Shown here piece by piece: positions 9,512 through 19,956 of a stretch of DNA of 64,000 nucleotides. Source of the DNA: Pantoea alfalfae (GTDB lineage: Bacteria; Pseudomonadota; Gammaproteobacteria; Enterobacterales; Enterobacteriaceae); assembly GCF_019880205.1 (NCBI RefSeq), contig NZ_CP082292.1:62001-126000 (forward strand), read 5' to 3'. Every line of letters starts with the position of its first letter. Positions within the stretch are counted from its first letter, which is position 1. The position numbers and the translations under genes are program-made. The notes beneath the pieces were generated by a model. That model did no database searches and had not been told where the DNA came from. It was given only the letters and a program-made list of their open reading frames with translations.

Positions 9512-11380
9512 ATGAGCTCGGATAATAAGCAGTCACTTCGCGGATTAACGCTGGCCGCTATTGGTGTTGTTTACGGGGATATCGGCACCAGTCCGCTGTA
9601 TACCTTGCGTGAATGTCTCTCCGGACAGTTTGGTTTCGGCGTTGAGCGGGAAGCGGTATTTGGCTTTCTGTCGCTGATTTTCTGGCTGCTGGTGCTGGTG
9701 GTCTCACTGAAGTACATCAGTTATGTGATGCGCGCCGACAACGCCGGGGAAGGCGGAATACTGACCCTGATGTCGCTGGCTGGCCGCCATACCGGTGCAC
9801 GCGCCACGGCGGTGCTGGTGATCATGGGCCTGATTGGCGGCAGCTTCTTCTATGGAGAGGTGGTGATCACGCCAGCCATTTCGGTGATGTCCGCCATTGA
9901 GGGCCTTGAGATTGCTGCGCCGTCGCTGGATCCCTTTATTGTGCCGATGTCGATTGCCGTACTGACGCTGCTGTTTGCCATTCAGAAGCATGGCACCGGT
10001 ATGGTGGGTAAACTCTTCGCGCCGGTAATGCTGGTCTGGTTTCTGGTGCTGGCGATCCTGGGGGTTATGGGCATCATGCGAAACCCGGACGTGCTGCATG
10101 CGCTGAATCCTGCCTATGCGGTTGAATTCTTCCTGCACTATAAGTCTGTTTCGTTCTTCGCCCTCGGTGCAGTCGTGCTGGCGATTACCGGGGTTGAGGC
10201 GCTCTATGCCGATATGGGTCACTTTGGTAAAGTGCCGATTCGACTGGCCTGGTTCTCAGTGGTGCTGCCGTCGCTGGTGCTGAACTACTTTGGCCAGGGC
10301 GCGCTGTTACTCAGCGATCCTAAAGCAATTAAAAACCCCTTCTTCCTGCTGGCCCCGGACTGGGCGCTGATCCCGATGCTGATTCTGGCAACGCTGGCCA
10401 CAGTTATCGCTTCACAGGCGGTCATCTCTGGCGTCTTCTCGCTGACGCGTCAGGCGGTGCGACTGGGCTATCTGCCGGGGATGCGTATCATCCACACTTC
10501 TGAGCGCGAATCGGGCCAGATCTATATTCCGGTGATCAACTGGGTGCTCTATTTCGCCGTGCTGATTGTGATTATCAGCTTTGAGCATTCAAGCAATCTG
10601 GCTGCGGCTTACGGTATTGCGGTGACCGGCACTATGGTGCTGACGGCGATGCTCTCCTGCACCGTGGCGGTTAAAAACTGGCACTGGAATAAGCTGGCGG
10701 TCGCCGTCATCCTGGTGCTGATGCTTTGCATTGACGTGCCGTTGTTTACCGCCAATTTGGTGAAAATTTTCTCTGGTGGCTGGCTGCCGCTCTGTCTCGG
10801 CCTGGTGATGTTTATCATTATGACGACGTGGAAAAGCGAACGTTTCCGTCTGCTGCGCCGCATGCACGAACATGGTAACTCCCTGGAGGCAATGATCGCG
10901 TCGCTGGAGAAATCGCCGCCGGTTCGCGTACCGGGCACAGCGGTCTATATGTCGCGTGCCCTGAATGTGATTCCGTTTGCCATGCTGCACAACCTTAAGC
11001 ATAACAAAGTGTTGCATGAGCGGGTCGTGCTGTTGACGTTGCGCACTGAAGATGCGCCTTACGTGCACAACGTGCGTCGTGTCACTATTGAGCAGCTGTC
11101 GCCGACCTTCTGGCGGGTGGTGGCAAGCTACGGCTGGCGTGAAACGCCAAACGTTGAGGAGATCTTCCATCGTTGCGGGCTGGAAGGACTCAACTGTCGC
11201 ATGATGGAGACCTCGTTCTTTATGTCGCATGAGTCGCTGATCATCGGCAAGCGGCCGTGGTATCTGCGCCTGCGCGGCAAACTCTTCCTGGCGCTGCAGC
11301 GCAATGCGCTCCGTGCGCCAGACCAGTTTGAGATCCCGCCAAACCGGGTTATTGAGTTGGGCACTCAGGTCGAGATTTGA
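9512..11380 (+). CDS. kup: Low-affinity potassium uptake protein Kup
   Basis: Kup (TrkD) is an inner-membrane K+/H+ symporter of the KUP/HAK/KT family, mainly useful at acidic pH. The product is 622 aa, identical in length to the E. coli protein. The N-terminal signature [15 protein letters not shown] is intact, about twelve membrane segments follow, and the C-terminal cytosolic part is present (ends TQVEI). The 286 bp upstream (9226-9511) carry the divergent ravA and kup promoters; I see no further gene there. kup converges on qseC with only 15 bp between stop codons. Confidence 0.98.
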   Translation: MSSDNKQSLRGLTLAAIGVVYGDIGTSPLYTLRECLSGQFGFGVEREAVFGFLSLIFWLLVLVVSLKYISYVMRADNAGEGGILTLMSLAGRHTGARATAVLVIMGLIGGSFFYGEVVITPAISVMSAIEGLEIAAPSLDPFIVPMSIAVLTLLFAIQKHGTGMVGKLFAPVMLVWFLVLAILGVMGIMRNPDVLHALNPAYAVEFFLHYKSVSFFALGAVVLAITGVEALYADMGHFGKVPIRLAWFSVVLPSLVLNYFGQGALLLSDPKAIKNPFFLLAPDWALIPMLILATLATVIASQAVISGVFSLTRQAVRLGYLPGMRIIHTSERESGQIYIPVINWVLYFAVLIVIISFEHSSNLAAAYGIAVTGTMVLTAMLSCTVAVKNWHWNKLAVAVILVLMLCIDVPLFTANLVKIFSGGWLPLCLGLVMFIIMTTWKSERFRLLRRMHEHGNSLEAMIASLEKSPPVRVPGTAVYMSRALNVIPFAMLHNLKHNKVLHERVVLLTLRTEDAPYVHNVRRVTIEQLSPTFWRVVASYGWRETPNVEEIFHRCGLEGLNCRMMETSFFMSHESLIIGKRPWYLRLRGKLFLALQRNALRAPDQFEIPPNRVIELGTQVEI

Positions 11381-11382
11381 TC

Positions 11383-11414
11383 GGCAGCGCCCGCCTTACG
11401 GGGCGGGCGCTGCC
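11383..11414. terminator. Strong hairpin between convergent kup and qseC
   Basis: A perfect 13-bp stem (GGCAGCGCCCGCC at 11383-11395, GGCGGGCGCTGCC at 11402-11414) with a 6-nt loop. The loop holds the qseC stop codon and one arm encodes the last residues of QseC. There is no T-run on either strand, so it would act as a shared 3' barrier rather than a textbook terminator. Confidence 0.6.
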
Positions 11415-12751
11415 CAGCGTAGCGTGACGCACAAGCCGCCACCGGGTCGCTGGCTGAACGTAATCTGCATCCCGTGCAGTTGGGCAATATTACGCACTAT
11501 CGATAATCCCAGCCCGCTCCCACTCTTCTCCTGACCCGGCGGTCGCCAGAAACGCTCACCGAGCCGTTGCAGGTCGGCAGCACTCAGACCCTCGCCGTTA
11601 TCCTCCACCGACAGGCTGTTTGCCTGTAGTCGCACATCGACTTCGCTGCCCGCAGGCGTATAGCGAATGGCGTTATCCAGCAGATTCCGCACCAGCAGCG
11701 ACAGCAACAGCGGATGGCCCTGAATTTGTGGATCGGCCTCAGCGTGCAGCCGCAACGTGACACCGGTTTTATCCGCCAGCGGCAATTGTGCGGCGAGTGT
11801 CTCCTGCACCGTGCGTTTCAGCGCCACCGGTTCGAAGGCGCTGCGTGCATCATCAGCTTCAACCCGCGAGAGCGTCAGCAGTTGATCCACCAGCCGCGTG
11901 GCGCGGACAATGCCGGCATCCAGTTGTTGCAGCGCATGGGTTCGCATCACTTCGTCATCCGCAGTCAGCTGGATCACTTCGCTTTGCACCTGCAGCGCGG
12001 CCAGCGGACTGCGCAGCTCATGCGCGGCATCGGAGGTAAAGCGCCGTTCACGCTGCATCATGGCGCTGATACGGCTGAAAAGGCCATTAAGCGCAATCAT
12101 CAGCGGCTGTACCTCTTTCGGCACGCGGTCTGCCTGCAGCGGCGTATCGTCATCGGGCGCGCGCTGCGCCAGCTGCTGTGCCAGCGTTTTCAATGGCCGC
12201 AGTTCAGACCAGACCAGGCCGATGAGCAACAGCAGCATAAACGGCAGTGCGATCAGCCAGGGCAGCATACTGGCTTTCATCAGATCCTGCGTCATGTCGT
12301 CGCGGTATTCCGACTCCTGACCGACGACTACCCGGAATTTCTGATCCGGCGTGGTCAGCCAGACAAACCGCCAGCGATCGTCATCATTGGTGAGCTGACC
12401 CTCATGAAATCCCTGATAGTCCGCCTCAAACGGCAGATAGCGGCCATTATCGCCATCATTCATCACCTGCCTGCCGTCACGGGTAAAAACAGCAAAGGCC
12501 AGGGCATCGTCATCCTGCTCCCCACGATGGTGGCGCAGCATCGCTTTGGTTCGGGGCAGCGTGGTGTTATCCAGCGAAGAGAAATCAAGCGTCAGCAGGC
12601 GCTTGGCCAGCAGCATCTGCTGGGTATCAAACAGCTCATCAAGGGTTTCACGGGTCTGATGCCAGGCACTCAGGCTGGCGCTGGCCCAGCAGAGCCCGAG
12701 CAGCAGCACAAAACCGATACCCAGCCGCAGAAACAGGCTCATTGATCGCAT
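11396..12751 (-). CDS. qseC: Sensor histidine kinase QseC
   Basis: QseC is a membrane histidine kinase reported to sense autoinducer-3/catecholamines and to phosphorylate QseB. The 451-aa product has an N-terminal membrane segment (about residues 8-28), a periplasmic domain with the family patterns [15 protein letters not shown] and [10 protein letters not shown], and a second membrane segment near 167-187. The H-box is [18 protein letters not shown] and the ATPase domain has [10 protein letters not shown] and [10 protein letters not shown]. Its start overlaps qseB by 13 bp. In E. coli qseBC lies far from kup, so the module has moved here or there. Confidence 0.94.
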   Translation of the reverse strand: MRSMSLFLRLGIGFVLLLGLCWASASLSAWHQTRETLDELFDTQQMLLAKRLLTLDFSSLDNTTLPRTKAMLRHHRGEQDDDALAFAVFTRDGRQVMNDGDNGRYLPFEADYQGFHEGQLTNDDDRWRFVWLTTPDQKFRVVVGQESEYRDDMTQDLMKASMLPWLIALPFMLLLLIGLVWSELRPLKTLAQQLAQRAPDDDTPLQADRVPKEVQPLMIALNGLFSRISAMMQRERRFTSDAAHELRSPLAALQVQSEVIQLTADDEVMRTHALQQLDAGIVRATRLVDQLLTLSRVEADDARSAFEPVALKRTVQETLAAQLPLADKTGVTLRLHAEADPQIQGHPLLLSLLVRNLLDNAIRYTPAGSEVDVRLQANSLSVEDNGEGLSAADLQRLGERFWRPPGQEKSGSGLGLSIVRNIAQLHGMQITFSQRPGGGLCVTLRWAAPAP

Positions 12752-13410
12752 TCAGCGGCTCCCAGGGTATAGCCGACGCCGTGCAGCGTGCGGATAAACG
12801 CGCTGCCCAGTTTTTTACGCAGATGATGAATGTGGACCTCTACCGCATTGCTGGAGACATCGGCGTCCCAGTTGTAGAGCTTCTCTTCCAGCTGGCTGCG
12901 CGTCAGCACCCGTCCTGGGTTGCGCATAAAGAGTTCCAGCAGCGCCAGTTCACGGCTTTTTAACTCGATCGCTTCGCCATCGCGCATGACGCTATGGCTG
13001 CCGGGGATCAGCACCACGTTACCGTGACGGAGTTCGGGCTGCAGTTGACCATGACGGCGGCGAATCAGCGCCTGTAAGCGCGCGGCCACTTCGGTTAAGG
13101 CAAAGGGTTTACACAGATAATCATCGGCTCCCATCTGCAGGCCTTCAACCCGCTGATCGAGCGCATCGCGGGCAGTCAGTATCAGTACCGGTACATCTTT
13201 GCCCAGCTGCCGCCACTGCCGCAGGATATCGAGCCCATCCCGCTCAGGCAGAGAAAGGTCCAGAATCACCGCATCCCAGGGCGCGGCCTCCAGCGCGTTA
13301 AAGCCCGACTCACCAGAGGTAAACCAGTCAACGCTGAAGCCCAGTTTACTCAGTCCCGCTTTGATACCGTCGCCAATTAAGCGATCGTCTTCAATCAGTA
13401 AAATACGCAT
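12739..13410 (-). CDS. qseB: OmpR-family response regulator QseB
   Basis: QseB is the DNA-binding response regulator paired with QseC; in E. coli it regulates flagellar and virulence genes and its own operon. The 223-aa product has a receiver domain (EDD acidic pocket at 8-10, phospho-acceptor Asp in [13 protein letters not shown], switch Lys in CKPFAL) and a C-terminal winged helix ([28 protein letters not shown]). It is about 60-70% identical by eye to E. coli QseB. ygiW is divergent across 162 bp, the same neighbour as in E. coli, so the qseC-qseB-ygiW unit is preserved. Confidence 0.95.
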   Translation of the reverse strand: MRILLIEDDRLIGDGIKAGLSKLGFSVDWFTSGESGFNALEAAPWDAVILDLSLPERDGLDILRQWRQLGKDVPVLILTARDALDQRVEGLQMGADDYLCKPFALTEVAARLQALIRRRHGQLQPELRHGNVVLIPGSHSVMRDGEAIELKSRELALLELFMRNPGRVLTRSQLEEKLYNWDADVSSNAVEVHIHHLRKKLGSAFIRTLHGVGYTLGAAECDQ

Positions 13411-13572
13411 TACGTCTCCCTGTTCTGATAGCGCTTTATACGAAGCAACTTCCTCCCTGTACAGCTGATTTCGGCGAAAATGGCTTATTTTTCACGCTTA
13501 AGAAGCTGTTAAGAACTCTGTGGTCAACTGGGCGTATTCAAACCGAAAACACCACTGAGAAAGGGGTACACC

Positions 13573-13980
13573 ATGAAAAAGCACGCTGCAATTCTGGCCG
13601 TCGTTATGCTGGCTTCCGCCCCGGTTTTCGCTGCACAGCAGGGCGGATTTGTTGATCCCAGTGCGCCGGCCGCACAGACGCCGTCAGCATCCGGTCAGGG
13701 CGGCTTCAGTGCCGATAACACCAGTGTGGTGACCGTGAAGCAGGCTGAAGAGATGAAAGATGACAGCTGGATCACCGTGCGCGGCAAGCTGGAAAAACAG
13801 ATCGGCAAGGAAGATTATCTGTTCCGCGACCAGACCGGCACCATGAAGGTCGAAATTGACCACAAGCACTGGAACGGCCAGACGATCACGCCCAAAGATA
13901 ACGTTGAGCTGACGGGTGAACTGGACAAAGATTTCAACAGCATTGAGATGGACGTTAAGCAGGTTAAGAAACTGCCTTAA
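13573..13980 (+). CDS. ygiW: Periplasmic BOF-family stress protein YgiW (VisP)
   Basis: YgiW/VisP is a small periplasmic OB-fold (BOF) protein linked to oxidative and cationic stress; in Salmonella it binds peptidoglycan and affects virulence. The 135-aa product begins with a signal peptide that probably ends after APVFA (residue 21). The glycine- and proline-rich linker is followed by the BOF domain (SWITVRGKLE, DHKHWNGQTITPKDNVELTGELDKD). The Shine-Dalgarno AAGGGG lies 7 nt upstream. It is transcribed divergently from qseB and followed by a strong terminator. Confidence 0.95.
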   Translation: MKKHAAILAVVMLASAPVFAAQQGGFVDPSAPAAQTPSASGQGGFSADNTSVVTVKQAEEMKDDSWITVRGKLEKQIGKEDYLFRDQTGTMKVEIDHKHWNGQTITPKDNVELTGELDKDFNSIEMDVKQVKKLP

Positions 13981-13992
13981 TCGTTTACTTCA

Positions 13993-14016
13993 GGGCCGCA
14001 TTCGCGGCCCTTTTTT
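13993..14016 (+). terminator. Rho-independent terminator of ygiW
   Basis: GGGCCGC-ATTC-GCGGCCC stem-loop followed by six T residues, 12 bp after the ygiW stop codon. Confidence 0.92.
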
Positions 14017-14056
14017 CGTCCCATTCCCCGCCTTAATGCAAATTTCTCCCCGCGTG

Positions 14057-14149
14057 AGCGAAACGTTTCGATAGCGATCACAGATTTCTTCTTTGCCGGT
14101 TGAGTTGATGGGGGCTTTTCATACACTTCAGACAGCGAAACGTTTCGCT
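14057..14149. promoter_or_regulatory. rbs operon control region with two RbsR operators
   Basis: Two copies of a GCGAAACGTTTCG-type palindrome flank the rbs promoter. One is at 14058-14070; the other is a perfect 16-bp palindrome AGCGAAACGTTTCGCT at 14134-14149. This is the LacI-family RbsR operator type. A CRP-like half site (GATCACAG, near 14075) lies between them. The second operator ends 13 bp before the rbsD start, so binding would block transcription start or looping could join the two sites. Confidence 0.85.
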
Positions 14150-14162
14150 ATGGAGTGAAAAG

Positions 14163-14582
14163 ATGAAAAAAGGTCGCCTTTTAAACGCAGAACTCTCTCA
14201 TGTGATTGCCCGCCTGGGACACACGGATACGCTGACGATTGCCGATGCTGGCTTGCCCATTCCGGCCGGACCGCGACGCATCGACTTAGCGCTTACGCCG
14301 GGTACGCCCGATTTTATGCAGGTGGTGAATGCTGTCGCACTGGAGATGCAGGTAGAGAGTGCCCTGATCGCGGAGGAGATTAAGCAGCATAATCCGCACC
14401 TTCATAGCGCGCTCGTCGCCGTGCTCGAAGCCTTGCAACAGCACCAGGGGAATAGCATCACCATCAGCTACACCAGTCATGAAAAATTCAAACAACAAAC
14501 GCAGCGTAGTCAGGCGGTCATTCGCAGCGGAGAGTGCTCTCCATTTGCGAATGTCATCCTCAGCGCCGGTGTGACCTTCTGA
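14163..14582 (+). CDS. rbsD: D-ribose pyranase RbsD
   Basis: RbsD converts beta-D-ribopyranose to the furanose form before phosphorylation by RbsK. The 139-aa product matches the family length and starts [20 protein letters not shown], with the catalytic His in the GHTD segment and the conserved [19 protein letters not shown] block. The start follows a GGAGTGAAAAG Shine-Dalgarno. It is first in the rbsDACBKR operon, with rbsA beginning 7 bp downstream. Confidence 0.97.
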   Translation: MKKGRLLNAELSHVIARLGHTDTLTIADAGLPIPAGPRRIDLALTPGTPDFMQVVNAVALEMQVESALIAEEIKQHNPHLHSALVAVLEALQQHQGNSITISYTSHEKFKQQTQRSQAVIRSGECSPFANVILSAGVTF

Positions 14583-14589
14583 GGCCGCT

Positions 14590-16098
14590 ATGCAACCTTT
14601 ACTGCAACTCGACGGCATTGAAAAATCCTTTCCGGGCGTGAAAGCCCTGAAGGGTGCGTCGCTGAATGTCCGTGCAGGACGCGTGATGGCGCTGGTGGGC
14701 GAGAACGGCGCAGGCAAGTCCACCATGATGAAAGTGCTGACCGGGATCTATCAATATGATGCCGGTACGCTGCGCTGGCTCGGTAAAGAGACCCGTTTCA
14801 GTGGACCGAAAGCGTCTCAGGAAGCGGGTATTGGCATCATCCATCAGGAGCTGAACCTGATCCCTCAGTTAACCGTGGCGGAAAATATTTTTCTCGGTCG
14901 CGAATATGTGGGTCGTTTTGGCCGTATCCAGTGGCCGCGTATGTATGCCGAAGCCGATGCGCTGCTTAAAAGGCTCAATCTGCGCTTCAACAGCCACAAG
15001 CTGGTTGGCGATTTGTCGATTGGCGATCAGCAGATGGTCGAAATCGCCAAAGTGCTGAGCTTTGAGTCGCAGGTCATCATCATGGATGAGCCGACCGATG
15101 CGCTGACGGATACCGAAACGCTGTCGCTGTTCCGGGTGATCAACGAACTGAAAGCGCAGGGCTGCGGCATCGTCTATATCTCGCATCGCATGAAAGAGAT
15201 CTTTGAGATCTGCGATGACGTCACCGTATTCCGCGACGGTCAGTTTATTGCTGAACGTCCGGTCAGCGAGCTGACCGAAGAGAGCCTGATCGAGATGATG
15301 GTCGGACGCAAGCTGGAAGATCAATATCCACATCTTAATCAGGCGCCCGGCGACGTGCGGCTCAAAGTGGAAAACGTCAGCGGGCCGGGCGTGGAGAACG
15401 TCAGCTTCAGTCTGCGCAAAGGTGAAATCCTTGGCATTTCGGGCCTGATGGGCGCGGGCCGTACTGAACTGATGAAGGTACTCTACGGCGCCCTGCCGCG
15501 TCGTGAAGGCGCAATGTGGCTCAATGGCCGGGAAGTGGTGACGCGTTCGCCACAGGATGGACTGGCTAACGGTATCGTCTATATCTCGGAAGATCGTAAG
15601 CGTGATGGTCTGGTGCTGGGCATGTCAGTGAAAGAGAACATGTCGCTGACGGCGTTAGGCTATTTCAGTCACGGCAGCGGCACGCTGAAACATGCAGCAG
15701 AGCAGCTGGCGGTAGGCGATTTTATCCGCCTGTTCAACGTGAAAACCCCTTCGATGGAGCAGCCGATTGGCCTGCTTTCAGGCGGCAACCAGCAGAAAGT
15801 GGCGATTGCCCGCGGTCTGATGACCCGCCCTAACGTGCTGATTCTGGACGAACCGACCCGCGGTGTGGATGTCGGTGCGAAGAAAGAGATCTACCAACTG
15901 ATTAACCAGTTTAAAGCCGAAGGGCTGAGCATCATCCTGGTCTCCTCGGAAATGCCGGAAGTGCTGGGTATGAGCGACAGGATTCTGGTGATGCATGAAG
16001 GCCGTATCAGCGGCGAATTTACCCGAGAAGACGCCACTCAGGAGAGCCTGATGGCAGCCGCCGTAGGCAAGCAACACAGCGAGGATTTAGTGGTATGA
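14590..16098 (+). CDS. rbsA: Ribose ABC transporter ATP-binding protein RbsA
   Basis: RbsA is the tandem-domain ATPase of the high-affinity ribose importer. The 502-aa product has two ABC domains. The first carries Walker [10 protein letters not shown], signature LSIGDQQ and Walker [12 protein letters not shown]. The second has the degenerate Walker [10 protein letters not shown] typical of this family, with signature LSGGNQQ and Walker [12 protein letters not shown]. It overlaps rbsC by four bases, indicating translational coupling. Confidence 0.98.
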   Translation: MQPLLQLDGIEKSFPGVKALKGASLNVRAGRVMALVGENGAGKSTMMKVLTGIYQYDAGTLRWLGKETRFSGPKASQEAGIGIIHQELNLIPQLTVAENIFLGREYVGRFGRIQWPRMYAEADALLKRLNLRFNSHKLVGDLSIGDQQMVEIAKVLSFESQVIIMDEPTDALTDTETLSLFRVINELKAQGCGIVYISHRMKEIFEICDDVTVFRDGQFIAERPVSELTEESLIEMMVGRKLEDQYPHLNQAPGDVRLKVENVSGPGVENVSFSLRKGEILGISGLMGAGRTELMKVLYGALPRREGAMWLNGREVVTRSPQDGLANGIVYISEDRKRDGLVLGMSVKENMSLTALGYFSHGSGTLKHAAEQLAVGDFIRLFNVKTPSMEQPIGLLSGGNQQKVAIARGLMTRPNVLILDEPTRGVDVGAKKEIYQLINQFKAEGLSIILVSSEMPEVLGMSDRILVMHEGRISGEFTREDATQESLMAAAVGKQHSEDLVV

Positions 16099-17066
16099 CG
16101 ACCCAAACTTTACCGGCCAGCCGTCGCTGGTTTAGCAAAAGCTGGCTACTGGAACAGAAGTCGCTGATTGCGCTGGTGGTGCTGATTGCCGTAGTGGCCA
16201 GCCAGAGCCCGAACTTCTTTACCGTGGCGAACCTGTTCAACATTCTGCAGCAGACCTCGGTCAACGCCATTATGGCGGTCGGGATGACGCTGGTGATCCT
16301 GACTTCCGGTATTGACCTCTCTGTGGGATCGCTGCTGGCCCTGACCGGTGCGGTCGGTGCATCGCTGGTGGGCATGGAAGTCAATGCACTGGTCGCGGTA
16401 GCGGCTTCGCTGGCGCTGGGTGCGGCAATCGGTGCCCTGACCGGCACCATTGTGGCGCGCGGTAAGGTTCAGGCCTTTATCGCCACGCTAGTCATGATGC
16501 TGCTGCTGCGCGGTGTCACCATGGTCTACACCGACGGCAGCCCGATTAACACCGGCTTCAGTGCCAATGCCGATCTGCTGGGCTGGTTTGGTATTGGTCG
16601 CCCGCTGGGTATCCCTGCGCCGGTCTGGCTGATGGCGCTGGTCTTTGTCGCCGCTTGGTACATGCTGCAGCACACGCGTCTGGGTCGCTATATCTATGCG
16701 CTTGGCGGTAACGAAGCGGCAACGCGTCTCTCAGGCATCAATGTGAATCGCGTCAAAATCATCGTCTATTCACTGAGCGGCATGCTGGCGGCGCTGGCGG
16801 GCACCATTGAAGTGGCGCGTCTCTCATCAGCACAGCCGACGGCGGGTACCGGCTATGAGCTGGATGCGATTGCTGCGGTCGTGTTAGGCGGAACCAGTCT
16901 GGCTGGCGGTAAAGGCCGTATTTTCGGCACCCTGATTGGCGCGCTGATCCTCGGCTTCCTGAACAACGGCCTGAACCTGATGGGCGTCTCTTCGTACTAC
17001 CAGATGATCGTTAAAGCGGTAGTCATCCTGCTGGCGGTGCTGGTGGATAATAAAAGCAGTAAATAA
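16095..17066 (+). CDS. rbsC: Ribose ABC transporter permease RbsC
   Basis: RbsC forms the membrane channel of the ribose importer. The 323-aa product is strongly hydrophobic and of family length. The binding-protein-dependent sugar permease signature is clear: [19 protein letters not shown] near the N-terminus and [20 protein letters not shown] near the C-terminus. It starts inside the end of rbsA (ATGA-type overlap) and is followed by rbsB after 25 bp. Confidence 0.98.
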   Translation: MTTQTLPASRRWFSKSWLLEQKSLIALVVLIAVVASQSPNFFTVANLFNILQQTSVNAIMAVGMTLVILTSGIDLSVGSLLALTGAVGASLVGMEVNALVAVAASLALGAAIGALTGTIVARGKVQAFIATLVMMLLLRGVTMVYTDGSPINTGFSANADLLGWFGIGRPLGIPAPVWLMALVFVAAWYMLQHTRLGRYIYALGGNEAATRLSGINVNRVKIIVYSLSGMLAALAGTIEVARLSSAQPTAGTGYELDAIAAVVLGGTSLAGGKGRIFGTLIGALILGFLNNGLNLMGVSSYYQMIVKAVVILLAVLVDNKSSK

Positions 17067-17091
17067 CTCTGACCTTACACAGGATAATAAG

Positions 17092-17967
17092 ATGAAAAAG
17101 TTAACCGCACTGGCCATGATCCTCGGCGCAACGCTCAGTACCAGCGCTATGGCAAAAGATACCATCGCGCTGGTGGTTTCAACCCTGAACAACCCGTTCT
17201 TTGTTTCTCTGAAAGAGGGTGCTCAGAAAGAAGCGGACAAACTGGGTTATAACCTGGTGGTGCTGGATTCACAGAACAACCCGGCTAAAGAGCTGGCGAA
17301 CGTGCAGGATCTGACCGTTCGCGGTACTAAGCTACTGCTGATCAACCCGACTGACTCTGATGCCGTAGGTAACGCAGTCAAGATGGCTAACCAGGCGAAC
17401 ATTCCTGTCATCACGCTGGATCGTGTTGCGGCACAGGGCACCGTGGTCAGCCACGTCGCTTCCGATAACCGTTTCGGCGGTAAAATGGCCGGTGATTTTA
17501 TCGCCAAAAAAGTCGGCGAAAATGCCAAAATTATTGAGCTGCAGGGCATTGCCGGCACCTCTGCTGCCCGCGAACGTGGCGAGGGCTTCAAACAGGCCGC
17601 TGATGCGCATAAATTCCAGATCCTCGCCAGCCAGCCTGCTGACTTTGACCGAACCAAAGGTCTGAACGTCATGCAGAACCTGCTGCAGGCGCATCCGGAT
17701 GTTCAGGCAGTATTCGCTCAGAACGACGAAATGGCGCTGGGTGCACTGCGTGCGCTGCAGACCGCCGGAAAAACGGGTGTGATCGTGGTTGGTTTTGACG
17801 GCACTGCTGATGGCGTGAAAGCCGTAGAAGCTGGCAAACTGTCTGCGACCGTGGCACAGATGCCAGACAAAATTGGCATGATCGGCGTGGACACCGCTGA
17901 TAAAGTGCTGAAGGGTGAAAAAGTGAAGGCGATCAATCCGGTCGACCTGAAGCTGGTCACTCAATAA
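17092..17967 (+). CDS. rbsB: Ribose-binding periplasmic protein RbsB
   Basis: RbsB captures ribose in the periplasm for RbsAC and, in E. coli, also for the chemoreceptor Trg. The 291-aa product has a signal peptide with likely cleavage after STSAMA (residue 22). The mature part begins [20 protein letters not shown], nearly identical to the E. coli protein. Ligand-contact segments such as the ASDNRFGG and QNDEMALGA blocks are present. A stable hairpin follows the gene, a common way to make the binding protein more abundant than its membrane partners. Confidence 0.98.
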   Translation: MKKLTALAMILGATLSTSAMAKDTIALVVSTLNNPFFVSLKEGAQKEADKLGYNLVVLDSQNNPAKELANVQDLTVRGTKLLLINPTDSDAVGNAVKMANQANIPVITLDRVAAQGTVVSHVASDNRFGGKMAGDFIAKKVGENAKIIELQGIAGTSAARERGEGFKQAADAHKFQILASQPADFDRTKGLNVMQNLLQAHPDVQAVFAQNDEMALGALRALQTAGKTGVIVVGFDGTADGVKAVEAGKLSATVAQMPDKIGMIGVDTADKVLKGEKVKAINPVDLKLVTQ

Positions 17968-17988
17968 CTCAAAGAAAAGCAGGGCACC

Positions 17989-18009
17989 GCGCCACCCTCC
18001 CGGTGGCGC
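17989..18009 (+). other. Hairpin between rbsB and rbsK
   Basis: A perfect 8-bp stem (GCGCCACC at 17989-17996, GGTGGCGC at 18002-18009) with a 5-nt loop and no T-run. It lies in the rbsB-rbsK spacer and probably protects the rbsB transcript from 3' exonucleases while letting some transcription reach rbsK and rbsR. Confidence 0.6.
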
Positions 18010-18029
18010 ACTTATTCCGGACTCCCCTA

Positions 18030-18959
18030 ATGAGCAAAAACGCAAAACTGGCCGTTCTTGGCAGCATTAACGCTGACCACATCCTTAATCTGGCGCACTT
18101 CCCTCGTCCCGGTGAAACGGTGATCGGGCAGAATTATCAGGTTGCGTTTGGCGGTAAAGGCGCGAATCAGGCGGTCGCCGCGGGTCGTGCGGGTGCCGAT
18201 ATCGCCTTTATAGGCTGTGTGGGCGCTGACGACATTGGCGAACGTATTCGTGAGCAGCTCACACAGGACAATATTGATACCACGCCTGTAGAAGTGGTTG
18301 AAGGCGAGTCGACCGGTGTGGCGATGATTTTCGTCAACGGTGACGGTGAGAACACTATCGGCATCTACTCCGGTGCAAACGCGGCGCTAACGCCTGATTG
18401 CGTGGCGCGTCATCAGCCGGTCATTGCCGGTGCCGATGCACTTTTAATGCAGCTGGAATCACCGCTGGAGAGCGTGCTGGCCGCCGCGACATTTGCCCGA
18501 CAGCATCAGACGCAGGTTATTCTCAATCCGGCACCTGCCACCCCTCTCTCCGATGAGTTGCTGGCGCTGATCGATATTATTACTCCGAATGAAACGGAAG
18601 CGGAGAGTCTGACCGGCATTGCGGTTAACAATGATGAAGATGCGGCCCGCGCGGCGGCAGCACTGCATGCGAAAGGCATCGGCACGGTACTGATTACGCT
18701 GGGTCGCCGCGGTGTCTGGTTGAGCGAGCAGGGAGACGGTCAGCGTATTACAGGCTTCAGCGTTAAAGCTATTGATACCATTGCGGCAGGCGACACCTTT
18801 AACGGTGCCTTTATTACCGCAAGACTGGAACAGAAGCCGATGTATGACGCGGTGCGATTTGCCCATGCCGCCGCCGCGATTGCCGTTACGCGTTCAGGTG
18901 CACAGCCCTCCGTGCCGTGGCGCGCGGAGATCGATGAATTTTTGCAGCAGCAGGGTTAA
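18030..18959 (+). CDS. rbsK: Ribokinase RbsK
   Basis: RbsK phosphorylates D-ribose at O5 to feed the pentose phosphate pathway. The 309-aa product has exactly the E. coli length and is a PfkB-family kinase: N-terminal [10 protein letters not shown] and [17 protein letters not shown]-terminal catalytic motif [13 protein letters not shown]. An upstream GTG at 18003 is in frame but lies inside the rbsB-rbsK hairpin and adds nine residues absent from relatives, so ATG 18030 is chosen. Confidence 0.97.
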   Translation: MSKNAKLAVLGSINADHILNLAHFPRPGETVIGQNYQVAFGGKGANQAVAAGRAGADIAFIGCVGADDIGERIREQLTQDNIDTTPVEVVEGESTGVAMIFVNGDGENTIGIYSGANAALTPDCVARHQPVIAGADALLMQLESPLESVLAAATFARQHQTQVILNPAPATPLSDELLALIDIITPNETEAESLTGIAVNNDEDAARAAAALHAKGIGTVLITLGRRGVWLSEQGDGQRITGFSVKAIDTIAAGDTFNGAFITARLEQKPMYDAVRFAHAAAAIAVTRSGAQPSVPWRAEIDEFLQQQG

Positions 18960-18963
18960 GCGC

Positions 18964-19956
18964 TTGAGTACCATGAAAGATGTCGCTCGGCTCGCGGGCG
19001 TCTCTACCTCCACTGTCTCGCACGTCATTAATAACAATCGCTTTGTCAGTGAAGGCGTGCGGGAAAAAGTTGAGCAGGCTATACGTCATCTTAACTATGC
19101 TCCTTCTGCACTGGCACGCAGTCTGAAAATTAATCAGACGCACACTATCGGTATGCTGCTGACTACCAGCAGTAACCCTTTTTATGCCGAAGTGGTGCGG
19201 GGCGTGGAGGAGAGCTGCTATCAGCGTGGCTACAGCCTGATTCTCTGTAATACGGCGGGAGATGAGGAGCGGATGAATCGCAGCCTGGAAACGCTGATGC
19301 AGAAGCGTGTCGATGGTTTGCTGATCATGTGTACTGAAAGTCATCTGCCGTCGGCAGACATCCTGAATCGTTATCCCTCTATACCTGCGGTGATGATGGA
19401 CTGGGCACCATTTGAGGGGCGCGGTGACATCATTCAGGATAATGCGCTGCTGGGCGGCGAGCTGGCCACTCAGCATCTTATCGACAGCGGTTATACCCGT
19501 ATCGCCTGTATAGCCGGTCCTCAGGATAAAACCCCGGCCCGTATGCGGCTCGAAGGTTATCGCAACGCCATGACTAAGAGTGGGCTGGAGATTTTGCCTG
19601 GCTATATCGTGAATGGTGACTTTGAATTTCAGGGTGGCTACAACGGGATGATCGAGTTGCTGGCGCTGGAAACGCTGCCGGAAGCGGTATTCACCAGTAA
19701 CGATGCGATGGCTGTCGGCGTTTATCATGCCCTCTATCAGGCTGGCATGCAGGTTCCGCAGCAAATGGCGGTCATGGGGTATGACGATATTGAACTGGCG
19801 CGCTATCTCACTCCGCCACTGAGTACTATTCATCAGCCCAAAGATGCACTGGGCGAACTGGCGATAGATACATTAATTCATCGTCTCAGCGATCCCGACG
19901 CCAGCCAGCAAACGCTGGTGCTGACGCCGGAACTGGTGGTGCGAGGTTCGGTTTAG
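18964..19956 (+). CDS. rbsR: Ribose operon repressor RbsR
   Basis: RbsR is the LacI-family repressor of the rbs operon, released by ribose. From the TTG at 18964 the product is 330 aa, the exact E. coli length, and its N-terminus [20 protein letters not shown] aligns with E. coli [18 protein letters not shown] Shine-Dalgarno lies 8 nt upstream of the TTG. The ATG three codons later (18973) would be too far from it. The HTH is followed by the periplasmic-binding-protein-like sensor domain. The gene begins 4 bp after the rbsK stop, and its stop codon overlaps that of hsrA on the other strand. Confidence 0.96.
   Translation: MSTMKDVARLAGVSTSTVSHVINNNRFVSEGVREKVEQAIRHLNYAPSALARSLKINQTHTIGMLLTTSSNPFYAEVVRGVEESCYQRGYSLILCNTAGDEERMNRSLETLMQKRVDGLLIMCTESHLPSADILNRYPSIPAVMMDWAPFEGRGDIIQDNALLGGELATQHLIDSGYTRIACIAGPQDKTPARMRLEGYRNAMTKSGLEILPGYIVNGDFEFQGGYNGMIELLALETLPEAVFTSNDAMAVGVYHALYQAGMQVPQQMAVMGYDDIELARYLTPPLSTIHQPKDALGELAIDTLIHRLSDPDASQQTLVLTPELVVRGSV

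Noticed and set aside
11714..12745. 343-aa plus-strand frame inside qseC
   Set aside because: Antisense shadow of QseC, rich in Gln/His/Arg as expected from complementing a GC-rich gene.
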